From positions 1 through 47,953 of the IMG/VR virus record IMGVR_UViG_3300045931_000138: a stretch of 47,953 bases of DNA, one strand, 5' to 3'. Below the pieces are notes generated by a model, which searched no databases, was not told the origin of the DNA, and saw only the letters and a list, made by a program, of their open reading frames with translations. Shown here in pieces: positions 5,972 through 12,907 of this stretch. The position numbers and the translations under genes were made by a program. This DNA comes from a virus. How positions within the stretch are numbered: position 1 is the stretch's first letter; the number at the start of each line of letters is the position of its first letter.

Positions 5972-6351
5972 GGCGCCTCCGCGGGCTGCTCCTCGCGCGG
6001 CGAGCGGGTTATCTTCGGTGCTTTCGGGGACACACCCACCCAATCCGCCATGATGGCCGCCTCGGTGCGCTCCACCCCATCGTCCCCGGTCCACTTCTCC
6101 AACTTGAACCTCCCGCCCACCTGGACGTGCTGGCCCTTGCGCACCTGCTCCGCAACATCCTCCGCCAGCGTCTTCCAGCATGTGACTCGGAACCATGTCG
6201 TGTCCCCGTCTATGTACTCGTCCCCCTCCTTGACGCGCTCCGTGACCGCGATGGAGAACCGTGCGTAAGCCGTACCCGACTTGGAGAACCTGAGGTCCGG
6301 GTCCTGGCCCACATGCCCACGCACCATGATCTGCGCCTCGCTCCTCGGCAT
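5965..6351 (-). CDS. ssb: Single-stranded DNA-binding protein
   Basis: OB-fold SSB of 128 residues that coats single-stranded DNA in replication and recombination. Diagnostic stretches: GHVGQDPDLRFSKSGTAYAR, then TTWFRVTCWKTLAEDVAEQV and KGQHVQVGGRFKLEKW. The C-terminal tail is short (REEQPAEAPW) and acidic-aromatic, similar in spirit to the partner-recruiting tip of bacterial SSB but without the usual DDDIPF. Start 6351 follows GGGGAGGAGTAGGA. It lies between the winged-helix gene and RusA. Confidence 0.9.
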   Translation of the reverse strand: MPRSEAQIMVRGHVGQDPDLRFSKSGTAYARFSIAVTERVKEGDEYIDGDTTWFRVTCWKTLAEDVAEQVRKGQHVQVGGRFKLEKWTGDDGVERTEAAIMADWVGVSPKAPKITRSPREEQPAEAPW

Positions 6352-6353
6352 TC

Positions 6354-6866
6354 CTACTCCTCCCCGCGCACTATGCGCAGTGCTCTGATGAGCGCGCACT
6401 GTGCGCACCCCTGCCATGCCCCGCCGTCGTGCCCATCTCCGCCCGGGTTCCCCTGGGCAAGTTCCAGCAGCAGGGCCTCTATCTTGAACTCCGCGTCCCT
6501 GTTCACACGGCGCTTGTTGCTCTTGTGCGGCACAGTCTCCCGACCGTCCACGTAGATGGGTAGGACGTACACCCCGCACCTGCCCCTGCGCTCCTTCAAC
6601 CGAACGACCCTGCCTGTGCGGTGCAGGTTGCTGAGCGCGCCGCTGGCCTGCCCGTGGTGCAGTTGCTTCTGCATGGCCAGTTCCGCCCAGGTGATGCCGT
6701 GCTTGCCGTTGCGGGCAACCATGTTCAACGCCTCAGGTATCAGCACCCGCCTGTGAGGCTCGGCAGCCAGGGACGTCTCCCCCTGCTGGCCGCTCGTGCC
6801 GTCGGCGTACAGGTCGAACTCCTGCACATCCCCCGGCCCTATCGGTATCGCGTCGTACGCACCCAT
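6354..6866 (-). CDS. Winged-helix DNA-binding protein, 170 aa
   Basis: The central region (ALNMVARNGKHGITWAELAM, then GQASGALSNLHRTGRVVRLKERR, then GVYVLP) reads as a winged-helix domain: helices, recognition helix and beta wing. A polar N-terminus of about 45 residues precedes it; the C-terminus has C-x2-C (GCAQCALIRAL) near the end. Start MGAYDAIPIG at 6866 overlaps the ERF stop (TGATG). Placed between the annealing protein and SSB, it could regulate the operon or load recombination proteins; neither is shown by the sequence. Confidence 0.65.
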   Translation of the reverse strand: MGAYDAIPIGPGDVQEFDLYADGTSGQQGETSLAAEPHRRVLIPEALNMVARNGKHGITWAELAMQKQLHHGQASGALSNLHRTGRVVRLKERRGRCGVYVLPIYVDGRETVPHKSNKRRVNRDAEFKIEALLLELAQGNPGGDGHDGGAWQGCAQCALIRALRIVRGEE

Positions 6867-7501
6867 CAACCGGCCTGCTTCCCCGCAAAGGCAGCCGCCT
6901 GCCTGACGAACTGGTAGATGCGGTCGGCGGGCAACTGCATGAACTGCTCAAGCGTGATGTCCCCGTTGGTGGCGCGCCACTTCTTCGTGATGCTCTCCAT
7001 GTCGGCGTCGGCCTTCTCCGCCACACGGGTCAGGATGGCGTGCAACTCCTTCACGTCGGGCGCGTTGACCGGCTCCGAGAGGGTGGCGTCCTGGTCCTCC
7101 ATGCTGAACGGGATGCTCAGCACCTGGCCTATCGCGTACTTGTACGCACCGCTCATGAGTTTGTTGCCCGCCTTGTCGCCCGTGTCCGTGCCCTCCGCGA
7201 TCACGGTGGCGTACACGCAGTCGCCTGCTGGCCCGTAGATGGCGTACGTGACCAGCGCCCGCAGGTGGTACTGGATGCTCCCGCTCTTGGTCGTCTTCTC
7301 GATGGTGTCGAGCATCTGCACGTTGCTGGGCACGAACGTGACCCCGTTCTCGCACAGGGGCTCGTGCACCGCGTTCATGAGGTCGTCCAGCGTGCGGTAC
7401 TTGTACCTCGCCGGTCCTGCCTCCATCTTCCCGCCCTTGCCCACCGCGCCCACCGCGAGTGCGGCTGCTGCGATTGCCTGGTGCACGGTTACTTCAGCCA
7501 T
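6866..7501 (-). CDS. erf: ERF-family single-strand annealing protein
   Basis: Matches the ERF superfamily (phage P22 Erf), ring-forming proteins that anneal complementary single strands for recombination and genome circularisation. Signature parts: RYKYRTLDDLMNAVHEPLCE near residues 32-51, VTYAIYGPAGDCV, and GNKLMSGAYKYAIGQVLSIP around residues 110-130. Length 211 residues, typical. Start 7501 follows GGGAAAGGAATGCA. First gene of the leftward recombination operon; promoter at 7544-7573. Confidence 0.88.
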   Translation of the reverse strand: MAEVTVHQAIAAAALAVGAVGKGGKMEAGPARYKYRTLDDLMNAVHEPLCENGVTFVPSNVQMLDTIEKTTKSGSIQYHLRALVTYAIYGPAGDCVYATVIAEGTDTGDKAGNKLMSGAYKYAIGQVLSIPFSMEDQDATLSEPVNAPDVKELHAILTRVAEKADADMESITKKWRATNGDITLEQFMQLPADRIYQFVRQAAAFAGKQAG

Positions 7502-7524
7502 TGCATTCCTTTCCCGGCCTCCCT

Positions 7525-7568
7525 GGTTGGGTGGTTTGGCCCAACCCTAGCCGGTAGACTACCGGTAG
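7525..7568. promoter_or_regulatory. Overlapping operator-like repeats in divergent control region
   Basis: Within the 195-base divergent gap 7502-7696, CCGGTAG-A-CTACCGG (7551-7565) is a 7-bp palindrome that also creates direct CCGGTAG copies at 7551 and 7562, exactly inside the ERF promoter spacer. GGTTGGG (7525-7531) and CCCAACC (7540-7546) form a second inverted repeat over the -10. Such placement fits a repressor site that could control both directions. The rest of the gap shows no gene. Confidence 0.45.
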
Positions 7569-7573
7569 CACAA
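7544..7573 (-). promoter_or_regulatory. Probable promoter of the ERF operon
   Basis: Read on the minus strand: -35 TTGTGC (7568-7573), an 18-base spacer, -10 TAGGGT (7544-7549), then TGGG. The spacing and TANNNT-plus-G-run layout match the units at 15630, 17367 and 19201. Assignment is by pattern only. Confidence 0.55.
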
Positions 7574-7696
7574 CCCCACCCCATCCAGTCATTACCAACT
7601 ATGGCTACACAAAAGAATGGCCTCAGCCCTAGCCAAGAAAAGGCTGGCTGGTTACTGTGGCCAACGCCACACAACCCCCGGTGAAAGGCACTAGCC

Positions 7697-7978
7697 ATGA
7701 AAGTAACCAAACTGGTACCACGGAACACGCCTATGCAGAACGCGTTTATCGCGTGCTGGCGTGAGCACGCAAAGGGCCGCAGCGCGCTCGTGCCCACCAA
7801 GTGGAAAGACATACTCACCGCGTGGGACGCGGCTGGTGTACCGCCCGAGGTGGTGTGCGCACTGGTCACCCTGGCGTGGGACTACCCGATAGAGGACAAC
7901 ACCTACTACGCGTGGTACTCGCTGTGCGAGAAGGTGGCCGACCACATGACCACAACGGGCGGGTGGGTGGAACTGTGA
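7697..7978 (+). CDS. Hypothetical replication-region protein, 93 aa
   Basis: First gene of the rightward early unit. Begins MKVTKLVPRNTPMQ with GAAAGG upstream and is mostly helical with many Trp (CWREH, KWKDILTAWDAAG, YYAWYSLCEKV). The helical, Trp-rich layout is similar to small phage proteins found before replication initiator genes, but no family is recognised. Ends in a GTGA overlap with the next gene, so the two are translationally coupled. Confidence 0.6.
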   Translation: MKVTKLVPRNTPMQNAFIACWREHAKGRSALVPTKWKDILTAWDAAGVPPEVVCALVTLAWDYPIEDNTYYAWYSLCEKVADHMTTTGGWVEL

Positions 7979-8811
7979 CCGATGAAGTGCGCCAAGAGGC
8001 GGGTGAACGGTTCGCAATGGTGCCGTTCTGGTTATTGGACCACCTCACGGACGGCACACTCAAACACTCCGCGCTCGCGGTGTACTGCGCGATGGTGCAG
8101 TACGCGAACCGTGACCGGGTGTGCTGGCCCGCCAACGTATCGATCATGGACCGGGCTGCCTGCACAAGGAACACGTACAGGCAGGCGATCAGGGAGTTGG
8201 AGGCGTTAGGTGCGCTGGTGGTCACCCGCAGGGAGGGATACTCCAACTCCTACTGGCTACCCATGATGCCAACCCAAGGGGGGGGTCAAAAAATGACCCT
8301 AGGGCAGGGGTCAAAAAATGACCCCCGAACTATAACCAGTGAACTACAACCATTAGAAAACCCAAATACACCCATCCTCCAAGGAGAACTTCTAGTACCT
8401 GCGCAACGCGCACCACAGGCAGGAGACTTCAAAGCGTTCTGGTCGGTGGCCGTGCGCAAAGCAGCAATCGCCAACGCACGCACCGCCTACGCCAAGGCGC
8501 TCAAGAAAGTGACACCTGACGTGATCCAAGTCACATGGGAGAGGCACAACCGCATATGGGCCACCTGGCCCAAGGACACCCGCACATACATCCCCTACCC
8601 AGCCTCATGGCTGAACTCGGAATCATGGCACAACGACGACCCCGAGTTCAGAGGCGGGGGAATGGTTGCAGATGCGCTCGCAAACATGACCGATGAGGAG
8701 GCACATCTTGCGATGTTTGGCGCGTTCAGACACAACGGGCATTCGCAAACACAAGCATTCCCTGCTATAACGGACACAGGTGACACTGCTAGCCACCCGG
8801 AGGGACGATGA
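7975..8811 (+). CDS. Replication initiator-like HTH protein
   Basis: Residues about 12-100 (VPFWLLDHLTDGTLKHSALA, ANRDRVCWPANVSIMDRAAC, YRQAIRELEALGALVVTRRE, SNSYWL) form a winged helix-turn-helix of the HTH_36 type seen at the N-terminus of many phage and plasmid replication initiators. The 278-residue protein then has a low-complexity linker with a repeated QKMTLGQG/SKND segment and a C-terminal helical domain (FWSVAVRKAAIANARTAYAK, PYPASWLNSESWHND) like the part that follows the HTH in helicase-loading proteins. GTG start at 7975 in a GTGA overlap. Probably binds the origin and recruits the replisome. The candidate origin at 22154 is far away, so the site is uncertain. Confidence 0.7.
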   Translation: MTDEVRQEAGERFAMVPFWLLDHLTDGTLKHSALAVYCAMVQYANRDRVCWPANVSIMDRAACTRNTYRQAIRELEALGALVVTRREGYSNSYWLPMMPTQGGGQKMTLGQGSKNDPRTITSELQPLENPNTPILQGELLVPAQRAPQAGDFKAFWSVAVRKAAIANARTAYAKALKKVTPDVIQVTWERHNRIWATWPKDTRTYIPYPASWLNSESWHNDDPEFRGGGMVADALANMTDEEAHLAMFGAFRHNGHSQTQAFPAITDTGDTASHPEGR

Positions 8812-9332
8812 AGATAAGTGAGGTTGCCCAACTCCTGAGGACCGCCCAAGTATTCCAGGCGAACCTCCGCACATCGGACCCCAGCACAGAAGCCGAGACG
8901 GTGCGTGCGTGGTACATGGCACTCGACGAGCGGCTACCGCTCGACGAGGGCATGGTCATCTGCGCGACACTGGCCAGCGAGCAGAAGCGCCTGCATCCGG
9001 GCACCATCAACGACGCGTACCTGGAAGCCATACGTCCCCCGCACCAGCAGGGCATAGGCAGACCGCACCTGCCGTTCAAGGTCAAGGAACGGCCCCGGTC
9101 CCGCCCAGCCGCCATCGGTGCACCTGAGCCGGTGGCTGCTTCATCTGTGCCCGAGTACGTAGCCGCCCGCAAGGAGGCGCTGGCCAAGGCGCAGCACCGG
9201 GCGAAGTCGTGGGCAGTGCCGTGCCCGTACTGCCACGCCGAGGCGGGTGTGCCGTGCAAGGACGGCAACGGGCGCAGGCTCACACATAGGGACTCGCACC
9301 CAAGCCGTGAGGATGCGCTGGTAAGCGCATGA
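8808..9332 (+). CDS. Replisome organiser/loader-like protein with C-terminal zinc motif
   Basis: The N-terminal half (AQLLRTAQVFQANL, TVRAWYMALDERLPLDEGMV, LHPGTINDAYLEAIRP) resembles the small helical fold of phage replisome organisers and loaders. A Pro/Arg linker leads to CPYCHAEAGVPCKDGNG then THRDSHPSR, a C-x2-C...C...H zinc motif I recognise from actinophage replication and primase-associated proteins. ATG 8808 overlaps the previous stop (ATGA). Last gene before a strong terminator, so it closes the rightward unit. Function is inferred from fold and position. Confidence 0.6.
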   Translation: MKISEVAQLLRTAQVFQANLRTSDPSTEAETVRAWYMALDERLPLDEGMVICATLASEQKRLHPGTINDAYLEAIRPPHQQGIGRPHLPFKVKERPRSRPAAIGAPEPVAASSVPEYVAARKEALAKAQHRAKSWAVPCPYCHAEAGVPCKDGNGRRLTHRDSHPSREDALVSA

Positions 9333-9341
9333 CCAGGCACG

Positions 9342-9383
9342 CAAAAGGGGCTTTCTGCAGCAACCGGCAGGAAGCCCCTTTTG
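9342..9383. terminator. Strong intrinsic terminator
   Basis: Arms CAAAAGGGGCTT (9342-9353) and AAGCCCCTTTTG (9372-9383) make a perfect 12-bp stem with A/T flanks on both sides, so it can act in either direction. It lies just after the replication genes at 9332. Confidence 0.8.
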
Positions 9384-9467
9384 ACGGCCAGTTGCTGCCA
9401 AGGGCAGCCAGGTACCCAACCCACTGTGGAAACGCCTCTAAGACCCCTTCCTGGGCGTCCTAGGGCC

Positions 9468-9764
9468 ATGCCAGCAGCAACCCTGCCACCAACCCGCCGC
9501 CAAGAGGTTTGGTTACGCGACTCAGGCCGCTGCCAACGCTGCGGGCGCATGGGCACAGACATACATCACCGCATGCGCAGGCGCGAGGGTGGGCACGCCG
9601 CATGGAACCTCGTGCTGCTCTGCCGCCCCTGCCACGACTACGTGCACGCACACCCAGAAGAGGCACGCGAACAGGGGTACATCATCTCCGCGTACATGGA
9701 ACACGAAGAGGCGCGGCTGGTCCCCCTCACAACCTGGAAAAGGACCAGCCGCATCCTCGGCTAA
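9468..9764 (+). CDS. HNH endonuclease, 98 aa
   Basis: Shows the HNH/McrA-type beta-beta-alpha metal site: C-x2-C (CQRCG), an HH pair in IHHRMRRREGG, an Asn (WNLVLLC), then C-x2-C and H (CRPCHDYVH). Such small free-standing HNH proteins cut DNA as homing nucleases or assist terminase. The start MPAATLPPTRR at 9468 is chosen because an earlier in-frame ATG (9381) lies inside the terminator stem. It faces the gene at 9761-10147, overlapping its stop by 4 bases. Confidence 0.8.
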   Translation: MPAATLPPTRRQEVWLRDSGRCQRCGRMGTDIHHRMRRREGGHAAWNLVLLCRPCHDYVHAHPEEAREQGYIISAYMEHEEARLVPLTTWKRTSRILG

Positions 9765-10147
9765 CCGATCTTCTGGATATCCGTCACCCGGCTGAACGTC
9801 ACAATGGAACCTGGGACATTCTCAATATCCACAAGGATCCTGGCCCCATCGCTGCCAACCTCCTGGGCCAGGTAGTCATCCCCATCCTTCTGGTCCACAT
9901 AACCGCCCCACTCGCCACAGATCATCGAGTACCGGCCCGGCTCCAACTCCGTGCCCACGATGTACATCCCCGCCTGGAGACCAGTCGGTTCAGGAGCGGG
10001 TACGGGGACAACGGGGGCAACAGCCGGAGGAACCGGTGAGAGCGGCGCAGCCGCAGGAGCCGGTTCCGGCTCACCGAACGCAGCACCGACCACGACCAAC
10101 CCCAACAGCACACCGCCAGCGATGATCCAACCCTTCTTCTTGCTCAC
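9761..10147 (-). CDS. Membrane-anchored protein with Pro/Ala linker, 128 aa
   Basis: GTG start at 10147 (GGGGAGTTGGA upstream). KKKGWIIAGGVLLGLVVVGA is an N-terminal anchor or signal, followed by a Pro/Ala-rich linker (residues about 25-60) and a small beta domain, LQAGMYIVGTELEPGRYSM onward. That domain resembles a short repeat common in secreted actinobacterial proteins (Gly-x-Tyr...Val-Gly..Pro-Gly-x-Tyr). It probably sits at the outside face of the host membrane, where a superinfection-exclusion role would fit; that role is speculation. Confidence 0.65.
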   Translation of the reverse strand: MSKKKGWIIAGGVLLGLVVVGAAFGEPEPAPAAAPLSPVPPAVAPVVPVPAPEPTGLQAGMYIVGTELEPGRYSMICGEWGGYVDQKDGDDYLAQEVGSDGARILVDIENVPGSIVTFSRVTDIQKIG

Positions 10148-10224
10148 TCCAACTCCCCCTTGTTCAGCGACATGCACCATGCACATCAGGGAACCCACCA
10201 CCCCCGGAAGGATGATGGGCTCCC

Positions 10225-11115
10225 TGTCGTACACCGAAACCACGCCAGCCTCACCAGACCCTGACTAGCCCAGCCTTGCCAAGCCCTGCCAGCCATGCCA
10301 CACCATTCCTGGCCCCGCCAGACCTCGCCTGACCGCGCCGCGCCTCACCAAGCCAGCCCCGCCTAACCGAGCCGAGCCGTTCCAGACCATACCTAGCCAG
10401 CCTCACCTCGCCTTACCAAGACAACCCAGCGATACCCTGCCAGCCCTACCGGAACACGACGTGCCGTGCCGTGCCTGACCGAACCAAGCCCGCCTCGCCA
10501 CACCCTGCCTAGCCTGACCATGCCGTGCCAGCCGAACCACGCCACACTCTGACTAGCCGTACCTCACCATGCCAGCCTCACCTAGCCGTAACCCGCCCAG
10601 GCTTGCCCAAACCTGCCGAACCTCGCCAGCCGAACCACACCGCAACTCACCCTGCCTGGCGATACCTCGCCATGCCTTGCCAGCCCTGCCACGCCAAGCC
10701 TTGACTAGCCGAACCCTGCCAGCCTCACCCAGCCATACCCAAACGGGCCTCGCCGTACCATGACCAACCCCGCCTCGCCAGCCTCACCCGGACGTGCCGC
10801 ACCAAGACGTGCCGTGCCTGACCGAACCATGCCAGCCCTGCCGCGCCTTCCGCGCCCTGCCAGACCATGCCAGCCGTACCGAGCCTCACCCGACCGTGCC
10901 ATCGCTCGCCTTGCCTTGCCAGCCTCGCCGTGCCGTGCCTTGACATTCCTCAACGCGCCATGCCTAGCCTTGCCAGCCTCACCTCACCTGAACAAGCCAT
11001 GCCCGAACGAGCCAGACCTCACCTTGCCAGCCGAGCCACGCCGTACCGTGCCGTGCCCAACCTCGCCATGCCAGCCGAACCACGCCACGCCCTACCTAGA
11101 CGTACCTCGCCATGT
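10225..11115. repeat. Degenerate pentamer array (NNRCC)n, about 0.9 kb
   Basis: Nearly the whole stretch parses into 5-base units ending in CC, mostly NNGCC or NNACC (for example TTGCC, AAGCC, ATGCC, TCACC, GAACC), with occasional 4-base slips such as AGCC. No two long segments are identical, so this is not a simple tandem repeat. On the minus strand, the sense of the flanking genes, it reads GGYNN. It contains no credible gene: short reading frames in it are repetitive Ala/Arg/Gly. It occupies the whole gap between the genes ending at 11125 and starting at 10147 except the first about 80 bases. Confidence 0.85.
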
Positions 11116-11124
11116 CAATGGAAC

Positions 11125-11571
11125 TCAGTTGCTGCCCGCTTGGTCCTGTAGAACCGTCTCAAACAGCGACTCGAAACCCTTGTACTTCCGTCGCAACCTG
11201 TTGATGTCGCGCTCGATACTGGCGAGCACGGCTGCGGCGTCTTTGCTCTTGTGCTCTATGTCATCAACGCTCACGTAGCCCTGCCCGTACTCCCCGGTCA
11301 CCGCCTCTGTAGCAATGAATCCGCGCACCCTCACAGGCGGCTGGTCATTGGTGATGACTTCAACCCTCACCCTGTTGATGAGCAGGCGGGCCTGATGCAC
11401 CCGCCACTTCTGCGCGGCCTCCGACTGGTCCCAATCGAAGTACGAGTGCAACGGGCTGTGCGGGCTTGTCGCATCAGCCACCACAGCCTCAGGCACAAGC
11501 CGGTGATCGTGCTCCTTGTAGAGCAGCATCAACCGGTCACCAACCTCTTGCGGTACGCCGGTGACCATCAT
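11125..11571 (-). CDS. Conserved phage protein near recombination genes, 148 aa
   Basis: Helical-sheet protein with the stretch SPHSPLHSYFDWDQSEAAQK and HQARLLINRVRVEV, a pattern I recognise from uncharacterised phage proteins that sit next to the 11568-12206 family. The C-terminus is charged and helical (ASIERDINRLRRKYKGFESL). ATG 11571 overlaps the upstream stop (ATGA), so the two are co-translated. No catalytic residues can be named. The pentamer array begins a few bases after its stop. Confidence 0.65.
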   Translation of the reverse strand: MMVTGVPQEVGDRLMLLYKEHDHRLVPEAVVADATSPHSPLHSYFDWDQSEAAQKWRVHQARLLINRVRVEVITNDQPPVRVRGFIATEAVTGEYGQGYVSVDDIEHKSKDAAAVLASIERDINRLRRKYKGFESLFETVLQDQAGSN

Positions 11572-12206
11572 CGTTCCACCCCTTCCCCGATTACCTCGTA
11601 GGTTCCGAAATCCCCATCCTTCTCAGGGCGCCACTCCCCGACCCCGTTGCTGCCACCCGCATCCACCAGCGCCACCAGGCTCTCCAGGCTCAACAGGTGA
11701 GGCGTGAACCGGATACGCAAGGTGGCCGTCCACTCCGGGTACATGGCGCGGTATCTTATGTCTGCTTTGTTCCCCGTGAGGCGCACCATGTCCTCCCTGA
11801 TGGTGGGCGGGGGGGCGTCGATGCGGATAAGTTGCGCACCATCTGTGCACAAACCATCCGAGATGAAGAACATGCTCTGCCTCAACTCGGTCATCTTGAC
11901 GCTCTTGCCGAACATGCGCCCACCACCTGAAACAGTGGCCTTCTTGAAGCCGGTTGTCGGGAAGCCGTCGCCGCTGCCGTCAGCGAACTTGTACCGCGAC
12001 GCCTCGAAGTCCTGCTCCGGGTTCTTGACCTCACGCGGCGCCTTCCGCCCCTGCTGCGCAGCCAACATCATCTCCTTCGCTTTTTCGCTCCAGCGGTGCA
12101 CGATCAGCGGGCTCGTACCTGCTATTTCGATCACAGCGGTCTGCCTCTGCACCCGCCGGATCTGAATCGTGTCCTCAACCTTGTCTGGGGTCTTTGCCTC
12201 AGCCAT
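11568..12206 (-). CDS. Conserved phage protein with RAMP-like glycine-rich C-terminus
   Basis: 212 residues; start MAEAKTPDKV at 12206 chosen for GAAAGGAATGGGC upstream. Conserved-looking blocks: SPLIVHRWSEKAKEMM (32-47), DGFPTTGFKKATVSGGGR (80-97), REDMVRLTGNKADIRYR (137-153) and GSNGVGEWRPEKDGDFG (185-201). The pattern is one I know from many dsDNA phages, beside recombination genes. The terminal Gly-x-Gly-x2-Arg-Pro...Gly-x-Phe-Gly segment recalls the G-loop of RAMP (Cas5/Cas7) RNA-binding folds, which makes a nucleic-acid-binding filament protein possible. That link is my inference from motif shape, not an established assignment. Confidence 0.65.
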   Translation of the reverse strand: MAEAKTPDKVEDTIQIRRVQRQTAVIEIAGTSPLIVHRWSEKAKEMMLAAQQGRKAPREVKNPEQDFEASRYKFADGSGDGFPTTGFKKATVSGGGRMFGKSVKMTELRQSMFFISDGLCTDGAQLIRIDAPPPTIREDMVRLTGNKADIRYRAMYPEWTATLRIRFTPHLLSLESLVALVDAGGSNGVGEWRPEKDGDFGTYEVIGEGVER

Positions 12207-12247
12207 GCCCATTCCTTTCTCATGCCCCCCGGTGTTGGGAGGCCGCA

Positions 12248-12345
12248 CGGCAGGGACCTGTCACACCCCTGCCGCACGGTCAACCACACCAGCCCTACCG
12301 AACCGTGCCCCGACTGACCACACCTCGACATACCACGCCAATGGT
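12248..12345. repeat. Second pentamer array segment with inverted repeat
   Basis: The intergenic stretch after 12262 again parses into NNRCC-type units (CAACC, ACACC, GAACC, GTGCC, CACGCC). Its end, CACGCCAATGG, resembles the end of the large array (CATGTCAATGG), both just before a gene's stop. CGGCAGGG (12248-12255) and CCCTGCCG (12267-12274) form an 8-bp stem at its left edge. No gene. Confidence 0.6.
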
Positions 12346-12347
12346 TC

Positions 12348-12584
12348 TCACTGCTGCATCGCTATCAGCCGCTCCTCATCGGACTCCCAACTGCCGTCGC
12401 TGTAGATAACAACGATGGCTTGGTTCGTCCCGGTGAGCAGCAACCCGTACACACCCGGATGCTCCGGGTCCGCCCGCCACTCCAACAACCCCGCACCGAT
12501 CAGTTCCGTGACGATGCCGAACCAGCCGGGGTCGCAGTCCTCCTGGAACTTGGCCTGCGCCTGCGCGAGGCTCTGCGTCTGCAT
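12348..12584 (-). CDS. Hypothetical protein, 78 aa
   Basis: Start MQTQSLAQAQAKFQ at 12584 overlaps the upstream stop (TGATG). An Ala/Gln helix is followed by DCDPGWFGIVTELIGAGLLE and a beta pair ending GLLLTGTNQAIVVIYSDGSW. No family recognised. Ends directly at the second pentamer segment. Confidence 0.6.
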   Translation of the reverse strand: MQTQSLAQAQAKFQEDCDPGWFGIVTELIGAGLLEWRADPEHPGVYGLLLTGTNQAIVVIYSDGSWESDEERLIAMQQ

Positions 12585-12787
12585 CACACAGCCACCCACT
12601 TGAAGTGACCCTGCTCCGGGTCCAGCGCCGCACGCCCATACATCAACTGGGTCAGCGCCTCCTGCGCCCCGCAGTTGGAGCAGATCTCCGTCATGTTGTC
12701 CCACCGCGACAGGGCACCGGGGTACGCCCCCGGCTGCGCATCGTTCGGCACCCCGCCTCCACATCGCGGGCACTGAACTACCGCCAT
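12584..12787 (-). CDS. Two-knuckle zinc-ribbon protein, 67 aa
   Basis: MAVVQCPRCGGGV and, about 30 residues later, EICSNCGAQEAL give two C-x2-C knuckles of a zinc ribbon, the fold of many small transcription and replication accessory proteins. Start 12787 follows GGGGAAGTGAG. Lies between the third pentamer segment and the 12348 gene. DNA or RNA-polymerase binding is possible but unsupported. Confidence 0.65.
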   Translation of the reverse strand: MAVVQCPRCGGGVPNDAQPGAYPGALSRWDNMTEICSNCGAQEALTQLMYGRAALDPEQGHFKWVAV

Positions 12788-12817
12788 CTCACTTCCCCTT
12801 CTTCTTGTTGGATTCCC

Positions 12818-12905
12818 CGCCAGCCGTACCTTGCCCCACCTCACCGGGCCTCACCGGGCCTAACCTCACCCCACCTCGCCATGCCTGCCTCACCACGCCA
12901 ACCGT
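12818..12905. repeat. Third pentamer array segment
   Basis: The gap between the nuclease stop (12908) and the next gene's leader repeats the NNRCC pattern (GTACC, TTGCC, CCACC, TCACC, GGGCC, TAACC, ATGCC), with TCACCGGGCC occurring twice in tandem. Same position relative to genes as the other two arrays: starting right after the stop codon of a minus-strand gene. Confidence 0.65.
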
Positions 12906-12907
12906 GC

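Noticed and set aside
9381-9764. Longer form of the HNH gene starting at 9381
   Set aside because: Its first codon lies inside the terminator stem and the added N-terminus (Cys/Gln/Pro-rich) has no domain; ATG 9468 is preferred.
10569-11278. Open frames in the pentamer array
   Set aside because: The products simply repeat Ala/Pro/Ser/Cys from NNRCC units; no start signals.
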